Position numbers and translations under genes: made by a program
Assembly: GCF_030518155.1 (NCBI RefSeq)
Contig: NZ_JAULRU010000797.1
Span: 237,035-301,034, forward strand
Length of the DNA stretch: 64,000 nt
Reading direction: 5' to 3'
From: Gilvimarinus gilvus
Lineage (GTDB): Bacteria > Pseudomonadota > Gammaproteobacteria > Pseudomonadales > Cellvibrionaceae
The notes under the pieces: generated by a model
Seen by the model: only the letters and a program-made list of their open reading frames with translations
What the model was told of the DNA's origin: nothing
The model's database searches: none
Part shown: piece by piece, positions 47,047 to 56,508 of the stretch
How the letters are laid out: every line of letters begins with the position of its first letter
Numbering within the stretch: position 1 is the stretch's first letter

Positions 47047-48384
47047 TTAGGTTACCTTAGCCACGCCAGAAGCTTGATCAATTCGGACCCGAAGCCAATT
47101 GTAAGCCCAAATTCCTACCATTGCATTGGTCGTCGCCGTTGCGATGAACAGCCCGCTAAGCCCCCAGAAATATCTCAGTAGCAGTGCCAATGGTAAAAAC
47201 ACAAGTATCACCCGGCAAGCCGAGAGCAGCATAGCGGGCCAGGGTAGCCCAAGTCCGTTAAAGGCCGCGTTAACCGACATCACCAAACCATAAAGGCCGT
47301 AGCTGACAGGGACAATCGACAAGTAAAGTACAGCCACTTCCAGTACTTGGCGATGCTCACTAAACAACCCAACAATGTACCCCCCAAAAACCCACATCAA
47401 ACCGGTCAATAAAGCACCAAAGCCGACACAAAAAATAGTTATCGCCCGCAATGCTTCCTTCATTCGATGGTGCTGTCCAGCCCCATCGTTCTGGCCAAAG
47501 AAGGGCCCAACGACGCCACTTAACGCATAAAACGCAATAAGCGCCAACGGCTCTATGCGAACGGCGACGCCCAGGCCCGCGACCGCATCGGTACCGAAGC
47601 TTGCAACCATTATCACGACGACACCACTGGCGAGAGGGATAATAATGTTCGAGGCCATTGCCGGTAGCCCCACATGGACAATGGTGCGCCAGGAGGCATC
47701 TATTACGCTCAGCGGAGCTATCAGAGAACCCAGTAAACCGACTCGAACCTTCAAAATGTACAGCGCCACTAGCAGCGTGCACGCTCGGGTAATCAAGGTT
47801 GCCCACGCAGCTCCGGCAATGCCAAGCTCAGGAAAACCGAAGAGCCCAAATATCAGTAGGGGATCAAGTACGGCATTAACGAAGGCAGCCACACTCATCA
47901 ACACGCCCTGTATTTGGCTCATTCCCATAGCCCTAAGTGAGGCCAAAGCGACCATCGGCACCAGCAGGCAGGGCGCGCTAAAGTACCAAATGCTCATATA
48001 CTGCTGAATGAGTGGGATAAGTTCCCGGGGGGCACCCAACAGGGTAAAGAGGGGATCTATCGTAAACCATCCAAGCACACACACCGAAACCGATATAAGT
48101 AGCGTTAAGCTGACCGCATCGGTAGCCAGCCTCTGTGCACTCGAAGCATTGCCCGCGCCCAGTAATCGAGCCACTGCGGATGAAGTACCAGCGCCGAGCC
48201 CGATTCCAATACTGGTTAACACCATAACCACGGGAAAGGTAAAACTCATGGCCGCCAATTGACTATTACCAAGCTGCGCCACAAAGAAGGTGTCCACCAC
48301 ATTAAAGGACATAGTCGCCATCAAGCCCCACACCATGGGCAGTGCAAGGGTGCGCAGCTGGGTGGGAACATGCCCCTCGGTCAT
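47047..48384 (-). CDS. MATE family efflux transporter
   Basis: A 12-helix inner-membrane antiporter of the MATE (NorM/DinF-type) family; substrates are typically cationic drugs or metabolites. The N-terminus MTEGHVPTQLRTLALPMVWG matches family starts, so I choose the ATG at 48384 (445 residues). Further in-frame starts at 48405 and 48522 would add residues without similarity. Signature regions include FFVAQLGNSQLAAMSFTFP and GLGAGTSSAVARLLGAGN. It lies 34 bp upstream of cysC on the same strand. Confidence 0.92.
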   Translation of the reverse strand: MTEGHVPTQLRTLALPMVWGLMATMSFNVVDTFFVAQLGNSQLAAMSFTFPVVMVLTSIGIGLGAGTSSAVARLLGAGNASSAQRLATDAVSLTLLISVSVCVLGWFTIDPLFTLLGAPRELIPLIQQYMSIWYFSAPCLLVPMVALASLRAMGMSQIQGVLMSVAAFVNAVLDPLLIFGLFGFPELGIAGAAWATLITRACTLLVALYILKVRVGLLGSLIAPLSVIDASWRTIVHVGLPAMASNIIIPLASGVVVIMVASFGTDAVAGLGVAVRIEPLALIAFYALSGVVGPFFGQNDGAGQHHRMKEALRAITIFCVGFGALLTGLMWVFGGYIVGLFSEHRQVLEVAVLYLSIVPVSYGLYGLVMSVNAAFNGLGLPWPAMLLSACRVILVFLPLALLLRYFWGLSGLFIATATTNAMVGIWAYNWLRVRIDQASGVAKVT

Positions 48385-48607
48385 GGTGGCCTGAAGTGGC
48401 GGCATGAATCGCAACCTGGTCAGTGGTGAATGGAGCCAAACGGCCGGCGGCAAAGTATACCAGACGACCCGTTTTACTGCCCGCTTACCGACATATGCTG
48501 CCAACGGTGTTTTTGCCCGCAACTAAACCCTATAATAGGCGGTACCAGTATTGACTAAACATTAGCGCGGCCCAGGGCCGCACGATCGACCTTGAGTATT
48601 TGCGACC

Positions 48608-50155
48608 ATGAGCAACAAAGATAAGCTGTTTATATTTGACACCACACTTCGCGATGGCGAACAGAGCCCCGGCGCTTCAATGACTCGCGAGGAGAAAATC
48701 CGCATTGCCAAGATGCTGGAAAAAATGCGCGTAGATGTAATTGAGGCGGGGTTCGCCATCGCCAGCAAAGGCGACTTTGAATCCATTCAGGCAATCGCCA
48801 AAGTGGTGAAAGACAGCACGATTTGCTCTCTGGCTCGCGCTGTTCCAGGTGATATTGAACGCGCAGCCGAAGCCATTCGGCCGGCCAACCGCGGTCGCAT
48901 TCACACGTTTATCGCCACCAGTCCAATCCACATGCAGTATAAACTGAAGATGGAGCCACCCAAAGTGCTGGAACAGGCGGTTGCGGCCGTGAAACAAGCT
49001 CGCAATTATACCGATGACGTGGAGTTTTCACTGGAAGATGCCAGCCGCTCCGAATTTGATTTTATGTGCAAAATTATTGCAGCGGTCATCGATGCCGGCG
49101 CCGGCACCATAAACCTACCCGACACGGTAGGCTATAGTGAACCGGGCGAATACGGTGCCATGTTTGGCCGCTTGATTGAAGCGATACCTAACGCTGACAA
49201 AGCCATATTCTCAACACATTGCCACAACGACCTGGGACTGGCAGTCGCCAACTCACTATCAGCCGTAATGCACGGTGCCCGCCAGGTAGAGTGCACAATT
49301 AACGGGCTGGGTGAGCGCGCCGGTAACGCCGCTCTAGAAGAAGTTGTAATGGCCGTGCGCACGCGTCAGGACATGATGCCAGTCGAAACAGACATTGACG
49401 CCAGCCATATTGTCCCAACCTCACGCCTAGTGTCCACGATCACAGGCTTCCCGGTTCAGCCCAATAAAGCAATTGTAGGTGCAAATGCCTTCGCTCACGA
49501 GTCTGGCATCCACCAGGACGGCGTACTTAAACACCGCGAAACATACGAAATTATGCGAGCCGAAGATGTGGGCTGGAATACCAACAAACTGGTATTGGGT
49601 AAGCACTCGGGCCGAGCCGCGGTAAAAGCTCGCTTTGAGGCCTTAGGTATTACCTTCGGCACGCCCGAGGAGTTGACCGTCGCCTTCGAGCGCTTTAAAG
49701 ATTTGGCCGACAAGAAGCACGAAATCTTCGACGAGGATTTACAAGCACTGGTTAGCGGGGTTGTCGCCCAAGAGGCTCCTGATATTTACGTACTCGGCGA
49801 GATGGAGGTTAATACCAAAACCGGCAACCAGCCCGAGGCACACGTATCACTTACCATTCACGGCGAAAATCACCGATGTTCGGCCAAAGGCAGCGGCCCG
49901 GTGGACGCGGCCTATAAGGCCATCGAGAGTGTTGTAAAAAGCGGCGCTACCCTAAAGCTCTATTCAGTCAATGCTATTACTCAGGGAACTGACTCTCAGG
50001 GCGACGTCACCGTGCGCCTGGCCAAAGGCGGCAATATTGTCAATGGCGTTGGAGCGGATACCGATATAGTGGTTGCTTCAGCCAAAGCGTACTTGCACGC
50101 GCTGAACTTGCTGGCTGCACCCGAGCGCTCACACCCGCAACGCGAAGGCATCTAA
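48608..50155 (+). CDS. leuA: 2-isopropylmalate synthase
   Basis: LeuA condenses acetyl-CoA with 2-ketoisovalerate, the first committed step of leucine synthesis. [39 protein letters not shown] (metal HxH), [18 protein letters not shown] and [18 protein letters not shown] are diagnostic. The C-terminal ~120 residues form the leucine-feedback (LeuA dimer) domain. Length is 515 residues. A TATAAT at 48531 could be its -10 box; I saw no leader peptide or attenuator. Confidence 0.97.
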   Translation: MSNKDKLFIFDTTLRDGEQSPGASMTREEKIRIAKMLEKMRVDVIEAGFAIASKGDFESIQAIAKVVKDSTICSLARAVPGDIERAAEAIRPANRGRIHTFIATSPIHMQYKLKMEPPKVLEQAVAAVKQARNYTDDVEFSLEDASRSEFDFMCKIIAAVIDAGAGTINLPDTVGYSEPGEYGAMFGRLIEAIPNADKAIFSTHCHNDLGLAVANSLSAVMHGARQVECTINGLGERAGNAALEEVVMAVRTRQDMMPVETDIDASHIVPTSRLVSTITGFPVQPNKAIVGANAFAHESGIHQDGVLKHRETYEIMRAEDVGWNTNKLVLGKHSGRAAVKARFEALGITFGTPEELTVAFERFKDLADKKHEIFDEDLQALVSGVVAQEAPDIYVLGEMEVNTKTGNQPEAHVSLTIHGENHRCSAKGSGPVDAAYKAIESVVKSGATLKLYSVNAITQGTDSQGDVTVRLAKGGNIVNGVGADTDIVVASAKAYLHALNLLAAPERSHPQREGI

Positions 50156-50161
50156 AACGCG

Positions 50162-50926
50162 ATGAATGAGCTCGCCCGGCAAAAATATCTAAACGCTTTA
50201 GGTATTGATGGCTACATGCCTCGTGTGGTTTTGCCTCATGCCCCCGCGCCAATACCGTGTGCAATGCCGGAGTACGTTGAGCCTGCCCCGGCAGACACGC
50301 TGGTGCAACCTACTGCACCTAGCTCCGCACCTCAAGCACGAACAACGCCCACTGCAAGCGCAGAGCCAGTTGGCAAAGTACTCGCTGATATGGGCGTAAG
50401 CAGTGACCGCAAGCCGTTGCAAACGCCGCTGCGCCAAGCTGCCAGCGGCGTTAAAACACTGCACTTACACCTATGGCGCCCCAATGCCAACTTACTGGTG
50501 CTCGATGAACACGAGCCTGGCAGCGCACTACCCAAAGAGGCACTATTAACCAATATTCTCCGGGTCATGCAGCGTATTAACCGACCGATTGAGGCCGCGG
50601 AGCGAATTCGCTGTCCGATCAATGACGATTTGGCCAAATTGTATTCGCAAAGCGACCTGGAAGAAGAGCTCAAAGCTTGGCTAAACGAGGAGCTGATAAA
50701 AACCACCGACAGCGAGCTATGGATATTTGGTCTGCGTCCGGCCAAATACTTATCCACTGAGGCGAGCACACCCAAGGCCGCCTTCACTCACTTCCAGGTA
50801 GCCTGCTACGGGGAAACGACTCAAGAGCGCGATGCTCTGGCACTTCCCAGCCTCACTGAGCTGCTGCACAATCCAGAGCTCAAACGTCAACTTTGGCGAG
50901 CCTTGCAAGCCCGTGTCTCCCAGTAA
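50162..50926 (+). CDS. holD: Probable DNA polymerase III psi subunit (HolD-like), divergent
   Basis: Psi (HolD) joins the clamp loader to chi and SSB. The match is weak but two-ended. The N-terminus LNALGIDGYMPRVVLP resembles the E. coli psi start LQQLGITQWSLRRP. The C-terminus PSLTELLHNPELKRQLWRAL resembles PALTDLRANPTARAALWQQI (E. coli sequence recalled). The gene sits directly before rimI, as holD does in E. coli. It is 254 residues against 137 in E. coli, with a Pro/Ala/Thr-rich linker (about 30-75) between. Start ATG at 50162, 6 bp after leuA. It could also be an unrelated protein; confidence is moderate. Confidence 0.6.
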   Translation: MNELARQKYLNALGIDGYMPRVVLPHAPAPIPCAMPEYVEPAPADTLVQPTAPSSAPQARTTPTASAEPVGKVLADMGVSSDRKPLQTPLRQAASGVKTLHLHLWRPNANLLVLDEHEPGSALPKEALLTNILRVMQRINRPIEAAERIRCPINDDLAKLYSQSDLEEELKAWLNEELIKTTDSELWIFGLRPAKYLSTEASTPKAAFTHFQVACYGETTQERDALALPSLTELLHNPELKRQLWRALQARVSQ

Positions 50927-51416
50927 ACTTAACGCCACATTACTCAGCACCCAGCTATCACTCAATGGCCTGACCCTACATCTGCGGCCACTGGACGAGA
51001 GTGACCTCGATACAGTCCATGACATTGAACGAGCCGCGCACTCTCACCCTTGGAGCCGTCGTCTTTTTGCAGATTGTTTAGGCTCGCGCCAGTGCTGCCA
51101 ACTTATATGCTGTGATCAGACAATTGTTGGCTATTTCGTTATAAGTGCTGCAGCCGGCGACGCGGAATTGCTTAATATTACGACGACACCCAAATGGCAG
51201 CGTCGCGGCATCGCTCAACACGTACTGACTTATTTGCTTGCAACACTTCCCAAGTTTGCGGACACCTTGTATCTGGAAGTGAGGGAGTCTAACTTGGCGG
51301 CTATTTGTCTTTACCAAAACATGGGATTTGCGGAAGTCGGCATTCGGCCCAATTACTATCCGAGCCATAAAGGTCGAGAAAACGCCGTGATAATGGCCTA
51401 TGCATCCTTGCAATGA
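50913..51416 (+). CDS. rimI: Ribosomal protein bS18 N-acetyltransferase RimI
   Basis: A GNAT acetyltransferase acting on the N-terminus of ribosomal protein S18. HLRPLDESDLDTVHDIERAAHSHPWSRRLF is the family start region (within it PWS is diagnostic). The acetyl-CoA loop is WQRRGIAQHVLTYLL, followed by LEVRESNLAAICLYQNMGF and NYYPSHKGRENAVIM. I start at the GTG at 50913, overlapping holD by 14 bp, giving 167 residues. The longer open frame from 50832 lies inside holD and has no similarity. Confidence 0.9.
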   Translation: MSPSKLNATLLSTQLSLNGLTLHLRPLDESDLDTVHDIERAAHSHPWSRRLFADCLGSRQCCQLICCDQTIVGYFVISAAAGDAELLNITTTPKWQRRGIAQHVLTYLLATLPKFADTLYLEVRESNLAAICLYQNMGFAEVGIRPNYYPSHKGRENAVIMAYASLQ

Positions 51417-51526
51417 ACAGTGCATGTAATTCACTTGAAATATTGCGGTACTGCGACATTTCGTCGCACGGAATTTTGGGTATTTTTTGTTAACCTGAAG
51501 CATCGTGCCAAAACCTAACATCAGCG

Positions 51527-52768
51527 GTGGATGCTGTGCATTTGCGACACTTGGTCATCATTCGTTTCTTCCTAATACTAACGCTGCTATTGGCAAGTGG
51601 CATTGTCAGCCGTTTCTCGCCCATACCCATGTGGCCTGTGGCCACCGTCACATTATCATTGCTCGCTATCAATCTGGCGTCGCTCTACCGAATTTCGGCC
51701 ACCCAGCCCAATCAACACTTTGAATTAGCACTGCATCTTTTGATCGACATTGTTGCAGTCGCCGCACTTGCCTATTACACCGGCGGTGTCAGCAACCCAT
51801 TTTTATCGTACATTTTAGTACCTGTTTGCATTGCGGCTTCAGTGCTGCCCAGCCTATACGCATGGGCGCTCAGCGCTCTTGCGATCGCTTTGTATGGCGC
51901 TTTACTGTTTTGGTTTCACCCGCTAGATATTTTCGTACCACACAACAGCCACCAACATCATTCAATGGGTATGAATGTTCATATGATTGGGATGTGGTTT
52001 AATTTTTCCTTAAGTGCCCTGCTCATTAGCTTTTTTATTGTTCGCATGACCGCCACAGTGCGCCAACATCAAAGCGAATTAAACTCTCTACGCGAAGAGG
52101 ACCTTCGCAATGAGCAGTTAATAGGGGTTGCCACCCAAGCGGCGGGCACAGCACACGAGCTTGGCACTCCGCTATCTACTATAAAAGTGCTGCTAAACGA
52201 GATGGCCTCCGATCAGGAGCCCTCTTCAAATATAGGAAAAGATATTGCGGTTCTGCAAGAACAAATTACGCAATGTGGAAATATTTTACAACGGTTGCGA
52301 CAACGCGCGGACATTGAACTATTGACTAACCCCGAAGCCATGCCCGCGTCAGAGTACTGCCGACAGTTGCTTGATCATTGGCAGTTACTAAGGCCAGAGG
52401 CTACAACCATCAGCCACCTGAGTGATGCACTTAAGGGTTGCGCTGTCACAATGCATCCGACGATCGAACAAGCGATTATAAATGTACTCAACAATGCAGC
52501 AGATGCGAGCACGCAAAGCATCAATGTCCACGTCGACACAGATGGCACACAATTAATTTGGCGAATAGTCGATGACGGTGTAGGACTGACGCATGATGCA
52601 AAACGGCTTATTGGTAAGCAGCCTGTCTCGACTAAACCCGACGGCCTGGGTATAGGTCTGTTTTTAACTCATGCCAGCATTCAACGCTATGGCGGCACAG
52701 TGACATTGGAGACCTCCGAAAACGGCGGTACTCTTACCACAATCAACTTACCCTTGGGTGACTCATGA
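51527..52768 (+). CDS. RegB/PrrB/RoxS-type redox sensor histidine kinase
   Basis: A membrane sensor of the RegB family, which senses the redox state of quinones and the respiratory chain. Six hydrophobic segments cover about residues 10-175. The quinone-site motif GGVSNPF is at 86-92. The H-box has the phospho-His at 210 (AAGTAHELGTPLSTIKVLL). A Cys lies exactly 40 residues on (C250, QITQCGNIL), the place of redox-active Cys265 after His225 in Rhodobacter RegB (recalled). HATPase motifs NVLNNAADAS, VDDGVGL and GLGIGLFL follow. GTG start at 51527; 413 residues. Its stop overlaps the regulator gene (ATGA). Confidence 0.9.
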   Translation: MDAVHLRHLVIIRFFLILTLLLASGIVSRFSPIPMWPVATVTLSLLAINLASLYRISATQPNQHFELALHLLIDIVAVAALAYYTGGVSNPFLSYILVPVCIAASVLPSLYAWALSALAIALYGALLFWFHPLDIFVPHNSHQHHSMGMNVHMIGMWFNFSLSALLISFFIVRMTATVRQHQSELNSLREEDLRNEQLIGVATQAAGTAHELGTPLSTIKVLLNEMASDQEPSSNIGKDIAVLQEQITQCGNILQRLRQRADIELLTNPEAMPASEYCRQLLDHWQLLRPEATTISHLSDALKGCAVTMHPTIEQAIINVLNNAADASTQSINVHVDTDGTQLIWRIVDDGVGLTHDAKRLIGKQPVSTKPDGLGIGLFLTHASIQRYGGTVTLETSENGGTLTTINLPLGDS

Positions 52769-53298
52769 GCGATAGAGAAACTATCTTAATAGTTGATGAT
52801 GACGTCACTTTTGGCGATATTCTGCAGCGTGCCTTGCAGCGCCGAGGCATTCAGGTGGACGTCGCTCGCGACAGCCAACAAGCATTTACACTGATTGGTA
52901 AACGCAACTACCAAAAAGCCATTATTGATTTAAAAATTGGCAAAGAGTCTGGGCTTGACATCACAGAGGAGCTATTGCGTCGAAAACCACACTTACACGT
53001 CGTTATTTTAACGGGATACTCAAGCATTGCGACCGCCGTCCAAGCGGTAAAAAAAGGGGCCGCCAATTACTTGTGCAAACCGGCCGATGCGGACGAAATT
53101 CTGGCTGCGTTTACTGAGACAAAAAAATCACCAGCCGCAATTCCAGAACAGCCGCCGTCGATCGACCGCTTGGCATGGGAGCATATTCAAAGTGTACTAG
53201 CTGCACACGATGGCAATATTTCTGCAACAGCAAGGGCGCTGGGCATGCACCGGCGCACATTACAGCGAAAACTAAGTAAGCGCCCTGTTAAACACTAA
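52765..53298 (+). CDS. RegA/PrrA/RoxR-type response regulator
   Basis: The cognate regulator of the kinase before it. The receiver (about 5-120) has IVDDD, acceptor Asp at 55 (AIIDLKIGKESG), LTGYSS and CKPADADE. The C-terminal Fis-type helix-turn-helix reads NISATARALGMHRRTLQRKL, characteristic of RegA/PrrA/ActR. Length is 177 residues. RegBA pairs control respiratory, nitrogen or carbon metabolism in response to oxygen in other proteobacteria; the targets here are not known. Confidence 0.92.
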   Translation: MSDRETILIVDDDVTFGDILQRALQRRGIQVDVARDSQQAFTLIGKRNYQKAIIDLKIGKESGLDITEELLRRKPHLHVVILTGYSSIATAVQAVKKGAANYLCKPADADEILAAFTETKKSPAAIPEQPPSIDRLAWEHIQSVLAAHDGNISATARALGMHRRTLQRKLSKRPVKH

Positions 53299-53305
53299 GC
53301 CAATA

Positions 53306-54715
53306 TCAGTACTTAAGGGCCGTCGAGTCTATGGTTTGCGGTTTTGTCAGGTGAAGCAAATCACCCAAAAAGCTCTGTTGCCAGGCGTGAATATCCTGCT
53401 TCTTTAACACGCTCATCATACTCTTCCAGCGATCAACCCGCTCATCCAGCGGCATTTGAAGCGCCTTGGCAAGCGCACCCGCCATACCATCAACATCATA
53501 AGGATTAACAATAACCGCGGCATCCAGTTCGTCAGCGGCCCCCGCCAACTCAGACAGCACTAATACGCCCGGATCTTCGGGTTTTTGAGCAACAACATAC
53601 TCCTTGGCAACCAAATTCATTCCATCTTTCAATGGCGTCACTAAACCAACGTGTGCCAAACGATACATAGCCAAAATCGTTTTTCGGCGGAAGCCCCGGT
53701 TCAAGTACCGCAGTGGCATCCAGTCAAAATCAGCGTAGGTGCCAATAATATGGCCCGCTTCACGATCAATTCGCTTAGCGAGGTCACCATAGGCCTGAAC
53801 ATCTCCACGAGAGGTCGGTGAAATTTGCAAGTAAACCACCTGGCGCAGAAATTCATTGTTATGACCTAACAACCGGTCATAAGCCTGAAAACGTCGCACT
53901 AATCCTTTGGAATAATCTAGCCGATCCACACCAATAAGTAATTTTCTGTCACCAAGACTTTCGTAAAGACGCTGGTACTCTTGCGTTGTCTCTCCGCGAT
54001 CGGCCACCCCCGGCAGCGCCTGTGTCTCCACGCTGATTGGGTAGACACGCGCAGTACAGTGACGATCACCATAGCGCAAGCGATCATGTTTTAGAATTTC
54101 GCCACCCAGTCCCTGACATACCCCCATGCAAAAGCCCAGATGGTCTGCCTCGGTTTGAAAACCGACTAAATCGTAATGCAGCAAGGCTTCGAGTACATTT
54201 TTATAACCTGGTACTGTGCGCAGTAGATCGAGTGAGGGGAATGGCGTATGAAGAAAAAACCCGATTGGGTTTCTCACCCCAGCCTCGCGCAGTATTTTGC
54301 CGAGAGGGATAAGGTGGTAATCGTGTATCCAAATCGTATCCGTCGGAGCAATGATTTTGAGTAACTCTTCGGCAAACTTTTTGTTGACTTGAATGTAACC
54401 ACTTAAATCCCTGTCGCTGTACTGCATTAGCTCTGGGCGCTGGTGAAACAGTGGCCACAACACACTGTTAGCGTAACCCTTATAGTACTGGTTATACTCT
54501 GATTGACGCATGTTGACGGTCACGTACTCAATATTACCGCGCACTTCATGCTTAGCGGTTTCATCGCGATTATCTACCTTGCCGCTCCAGCCAAACCAAA
54601 CACCACCTGCTTTTTCCATGGCGGCCATTACACCTACCGCCAGTCCACCTTCTGAACCTTTATTGGCGCCATCGGTTTTTGCTACACGATTGGATACAAC
54701 TATCAAACGACTCAC
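53306..54715 (-). CDS. otsA: Trehalose-6-phosphate synthase
   Basis: OtsA (GT20) makes trehalose-6-phosphate from UDP-glucose and glucose-6-phosphate. The N-terminus LIVVSNRVA, the substrate segment IWIHDYHLIPLGKILREAG, GVDRLDYSKGLVRRF and LVTPLKDGMNLVAKEYVVAQ are diagnostic. Length is 469 residues. Its start overlaps the GH15 stop (ATGA), so the otsB-GH15-otsA operon is translationally coupled. Confidence 0.96.
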   Translation of the reverse strand: MSRLIVVSNRVAKTDGANKGSEGGLAVGVMAAMEKAGGVWFGWSGKVDNRDETAKHEVRGNIEYVTVNMRQSEYNQYYKGYANSVLWPLFHQRPELMQYSDRDLSGYIQVNKKFAEELLKIIAPTDTIWIHDYHLIPLGKILREAGVRNPIGFFLHTPFPSLDLLRTVPGYKNVLEALLHYDLVGFQTEADHLGFCMGVCQGLGGEILKHDRLRYGDRHCTARVYPISVETQALPGVADRGETTQEYQRLYESLGDRKLLIGVDRLDYSKGLVRRFQAYDRLLGHNNEFLRQVVYLQISPTSRGDVQAYGDLAKRIDREAGHIIGTYADFDWMPLRYLNRGFRRKTILAMYRLAHVGLVTPLKDGMNLVAKEYVVAQKPEDPGVLVLSELAGAADELDAAVIVNPYDVDGMAGALAKALQMPLDERVDRWKSMMSVLKKQDIHAWQQSFLGDLLHLTKPQTIDSTALKY

Positions 54716-56508
54716 AGTTCATGCTCCCATTTCTTACTCAGAATTCGAGCGCTATTGATGATACCAACCATCGAATAGGTTTGCGGGAAATTGCCCCAAA
54801 GCTCGCCTGTTTCAGGGTTCAAGTCTTCCGACATCAAACCAAGGTGGTTGCGCTGCGACAGCAGGTCTTCGAATAATTCACGCGCCTCCTGCTCGCGGCC
54901 AGCTGCGGCCAAAGCATCGATATACCAAAACGAGCATATGGTAAATGCGTTTTCGGGCATACCAAAATCGTCTTCAACCACGTAGCGAAAAAGGTACCTA
55001 CTGCCCTCAGGCATCAGCTTATTTTCAATCTCTTTGATCGTGCCCAGAAAACGTGGGTCTTTACCATCGATATAGCCTAATTCACACGCAAGCAATAAAC
55101 TGGCGTCCATTGTGTCGCCACCCCAGGTAGCGGTGTAGGCGTTGAGCTCTAGATTAAATCCATTATCCTCAATGGCGTTACGAATTTTTTCACTGGCACT
55201 TCGCCAATAGTTCTCGCGCTCACTCAGCTCGAGCTTGCGCGCTATTTTGGCTAAGCGGTCAGTCGCGGCCCAACACATCATGCTACTGAAGGTATGTACG
55301 TGCTTAGATCCACGCAGTTCCCACAGCCCCGCATCTGGCTTATCGTAAAATGCAAAGGCCTTATCGCCGATACTTTCAAGTAACTCGAACAGCTGAATAC
55401 TGCCAGGACGGCGAATACGCTCATCGAAGAACATTTGCGTGGCTGACAATACAATCGCGCCATAAACATCGTGTTGAATTTGTTCGGCTGCTTGGTTCCC
55501 AATTCGAACCGGCCCCATACCGCGATAGCCGGGCAGCGCGCTGGCAATGCGCTCCGGCATGCTTTTCGAGCCATTAATACAAAATACCGGCTGAAGATGG
55601 TTTTCATCCATCCCGGCGACAATATTTACAAGATATTGTAAATATTGCTCCATCGTTCGCGTTGTCCCTAACCGATTTAGAGCGTGCACGGTAAAGTAGC
55701 TGTCCCGCAACCAACAGAAACGATAGTCCCAGTTGCGCTCGGTATCCTTTGCCTCTGGCAGCGAGGTAGTCATTGCGGCGATGATTGCGCCGGTATCTTC
55801 GTAGGCGCTTAGCTTTAATGTAATGGCCGCCCGTATAACGGCGTCCTGCCACTCAAACGGTATGGCAAGATAACGGGACCATTCGAGCCAATAGGACTCC
55901 GTCTCGGCATAAAAGCGCTCGCTGATCTCCTTAATAGGCTCTTTGATGGACTTATCATCACCGAAAATCATGTAATGATCACCGTCGAGAACAAACCAGG
56001 TTTCATCCATAATGGCGGTAACAGAAAGGCCCGTGGTCAGACGAAGCGCCAAGTCATTACCCACAAACCGAATATGATTACTGCCCTGTATTCTGGTATA
56101 GGGGTGTTGACCATCATTGAAGGCGGGCCTGAGTCTAATACGTATTTTGGGAGACCCTATAGGTTCGAGCTTGCGGTTTAGCATCATCGGGCGAAACATA
56201 CGCCCATATTGATTAAAACGAGGGACAAAATCGGTAACCACGACACCATTCCCATGGCTGTCGTACAGCTTGGTGACTAATATTGCGGTGTTCTTTTCGT
56301 AACGTTGCTCACTGTGACTAAAGCCTTCTAAATCTATCGCAAACGTACCCTGAATAGATTCTTCATCATCCGTTTTTAAAAGCGAGCAGAATACAGGGTC
56401 GCCATCAAATCTCGGTAAACATGTCCATACTACTTCTGCAAATTTATCGACCAGTGCGCCAATGACGCAGTTACCGATTAACCCCAACTCCAGACTTCGC
56501 TCTTTCAT
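54712..56508 (-). CDS. Glycoside hydrolase family 15 protein
   Basis: GH15 contains glucoamylases, glucodextranases and acid trehalases. The 598-residue protein has an N-terminal beta-sandwich (about 1-220) and an alpha/alpha-barrel. The hallmark NWDYRFCWLRDSYF is near residue 260; the DGDTMDASLL-type region and ENAFTICSFWYIDALAAAGR come later. No signal peptide, so it acts in the cytoplasm. Lying between otsA and otsB, it could be a trehalase or a glucan hydrolase; the context favours trehalose metabolism but does not decide. The start ATG at 56508 overlaps otsB by 38 bp. Confidence 0.88.
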   Translation of the reverse strand: MKERSLELGLIGNCVIGALVDKFAEVVWTCLPRFDGDPVFCSLLKTDDEESIQGTFAIDLEGFSHSEQRYEKNTAILVTKLYDSHGNGVVVTDFVPRFNQYGRMFRPMMLNRKLEPIGSPKIRIRLRPAFNDGQHPYTRIQGSNHIRFVGNDLALRLTTGLSVTAIMDETWFVLDGDHYMIFGDDKSIKEPIKEISERFYAETESYWLEWSRYLAIPFEWQDAVIRAAITLKLSAYEDTGAIIAAMTTSLPEAKDTERNWDYRFCWLRDSYFTVHALNRLGTTRTMEQYLQYLVNIVAGMDENHLQPVFCINGSKSMPERIASALPGYRGMGPVRIGNQAAEQIQHDVYGAIVLSATQMFFDERIRRPGSIQLFELLESIGDKAFAFYDKPDAGLWELRGSKHVHTFSSMMCWAATDRLAKIARKLELSERENYWRSASEKIRNAIEDNGFNLELNAYTATWGGDTMDASLLLACELGYIDGKDPRFLGTIKEIENKLMPEGSRYLFRYVVEDDFGMPENAFTICSFWYIDALAAAGREQEARELFEDLLSQRNHLGLMSEDLNPETGELWGNFPQTYSMVGIINSARILSKKWEHEL

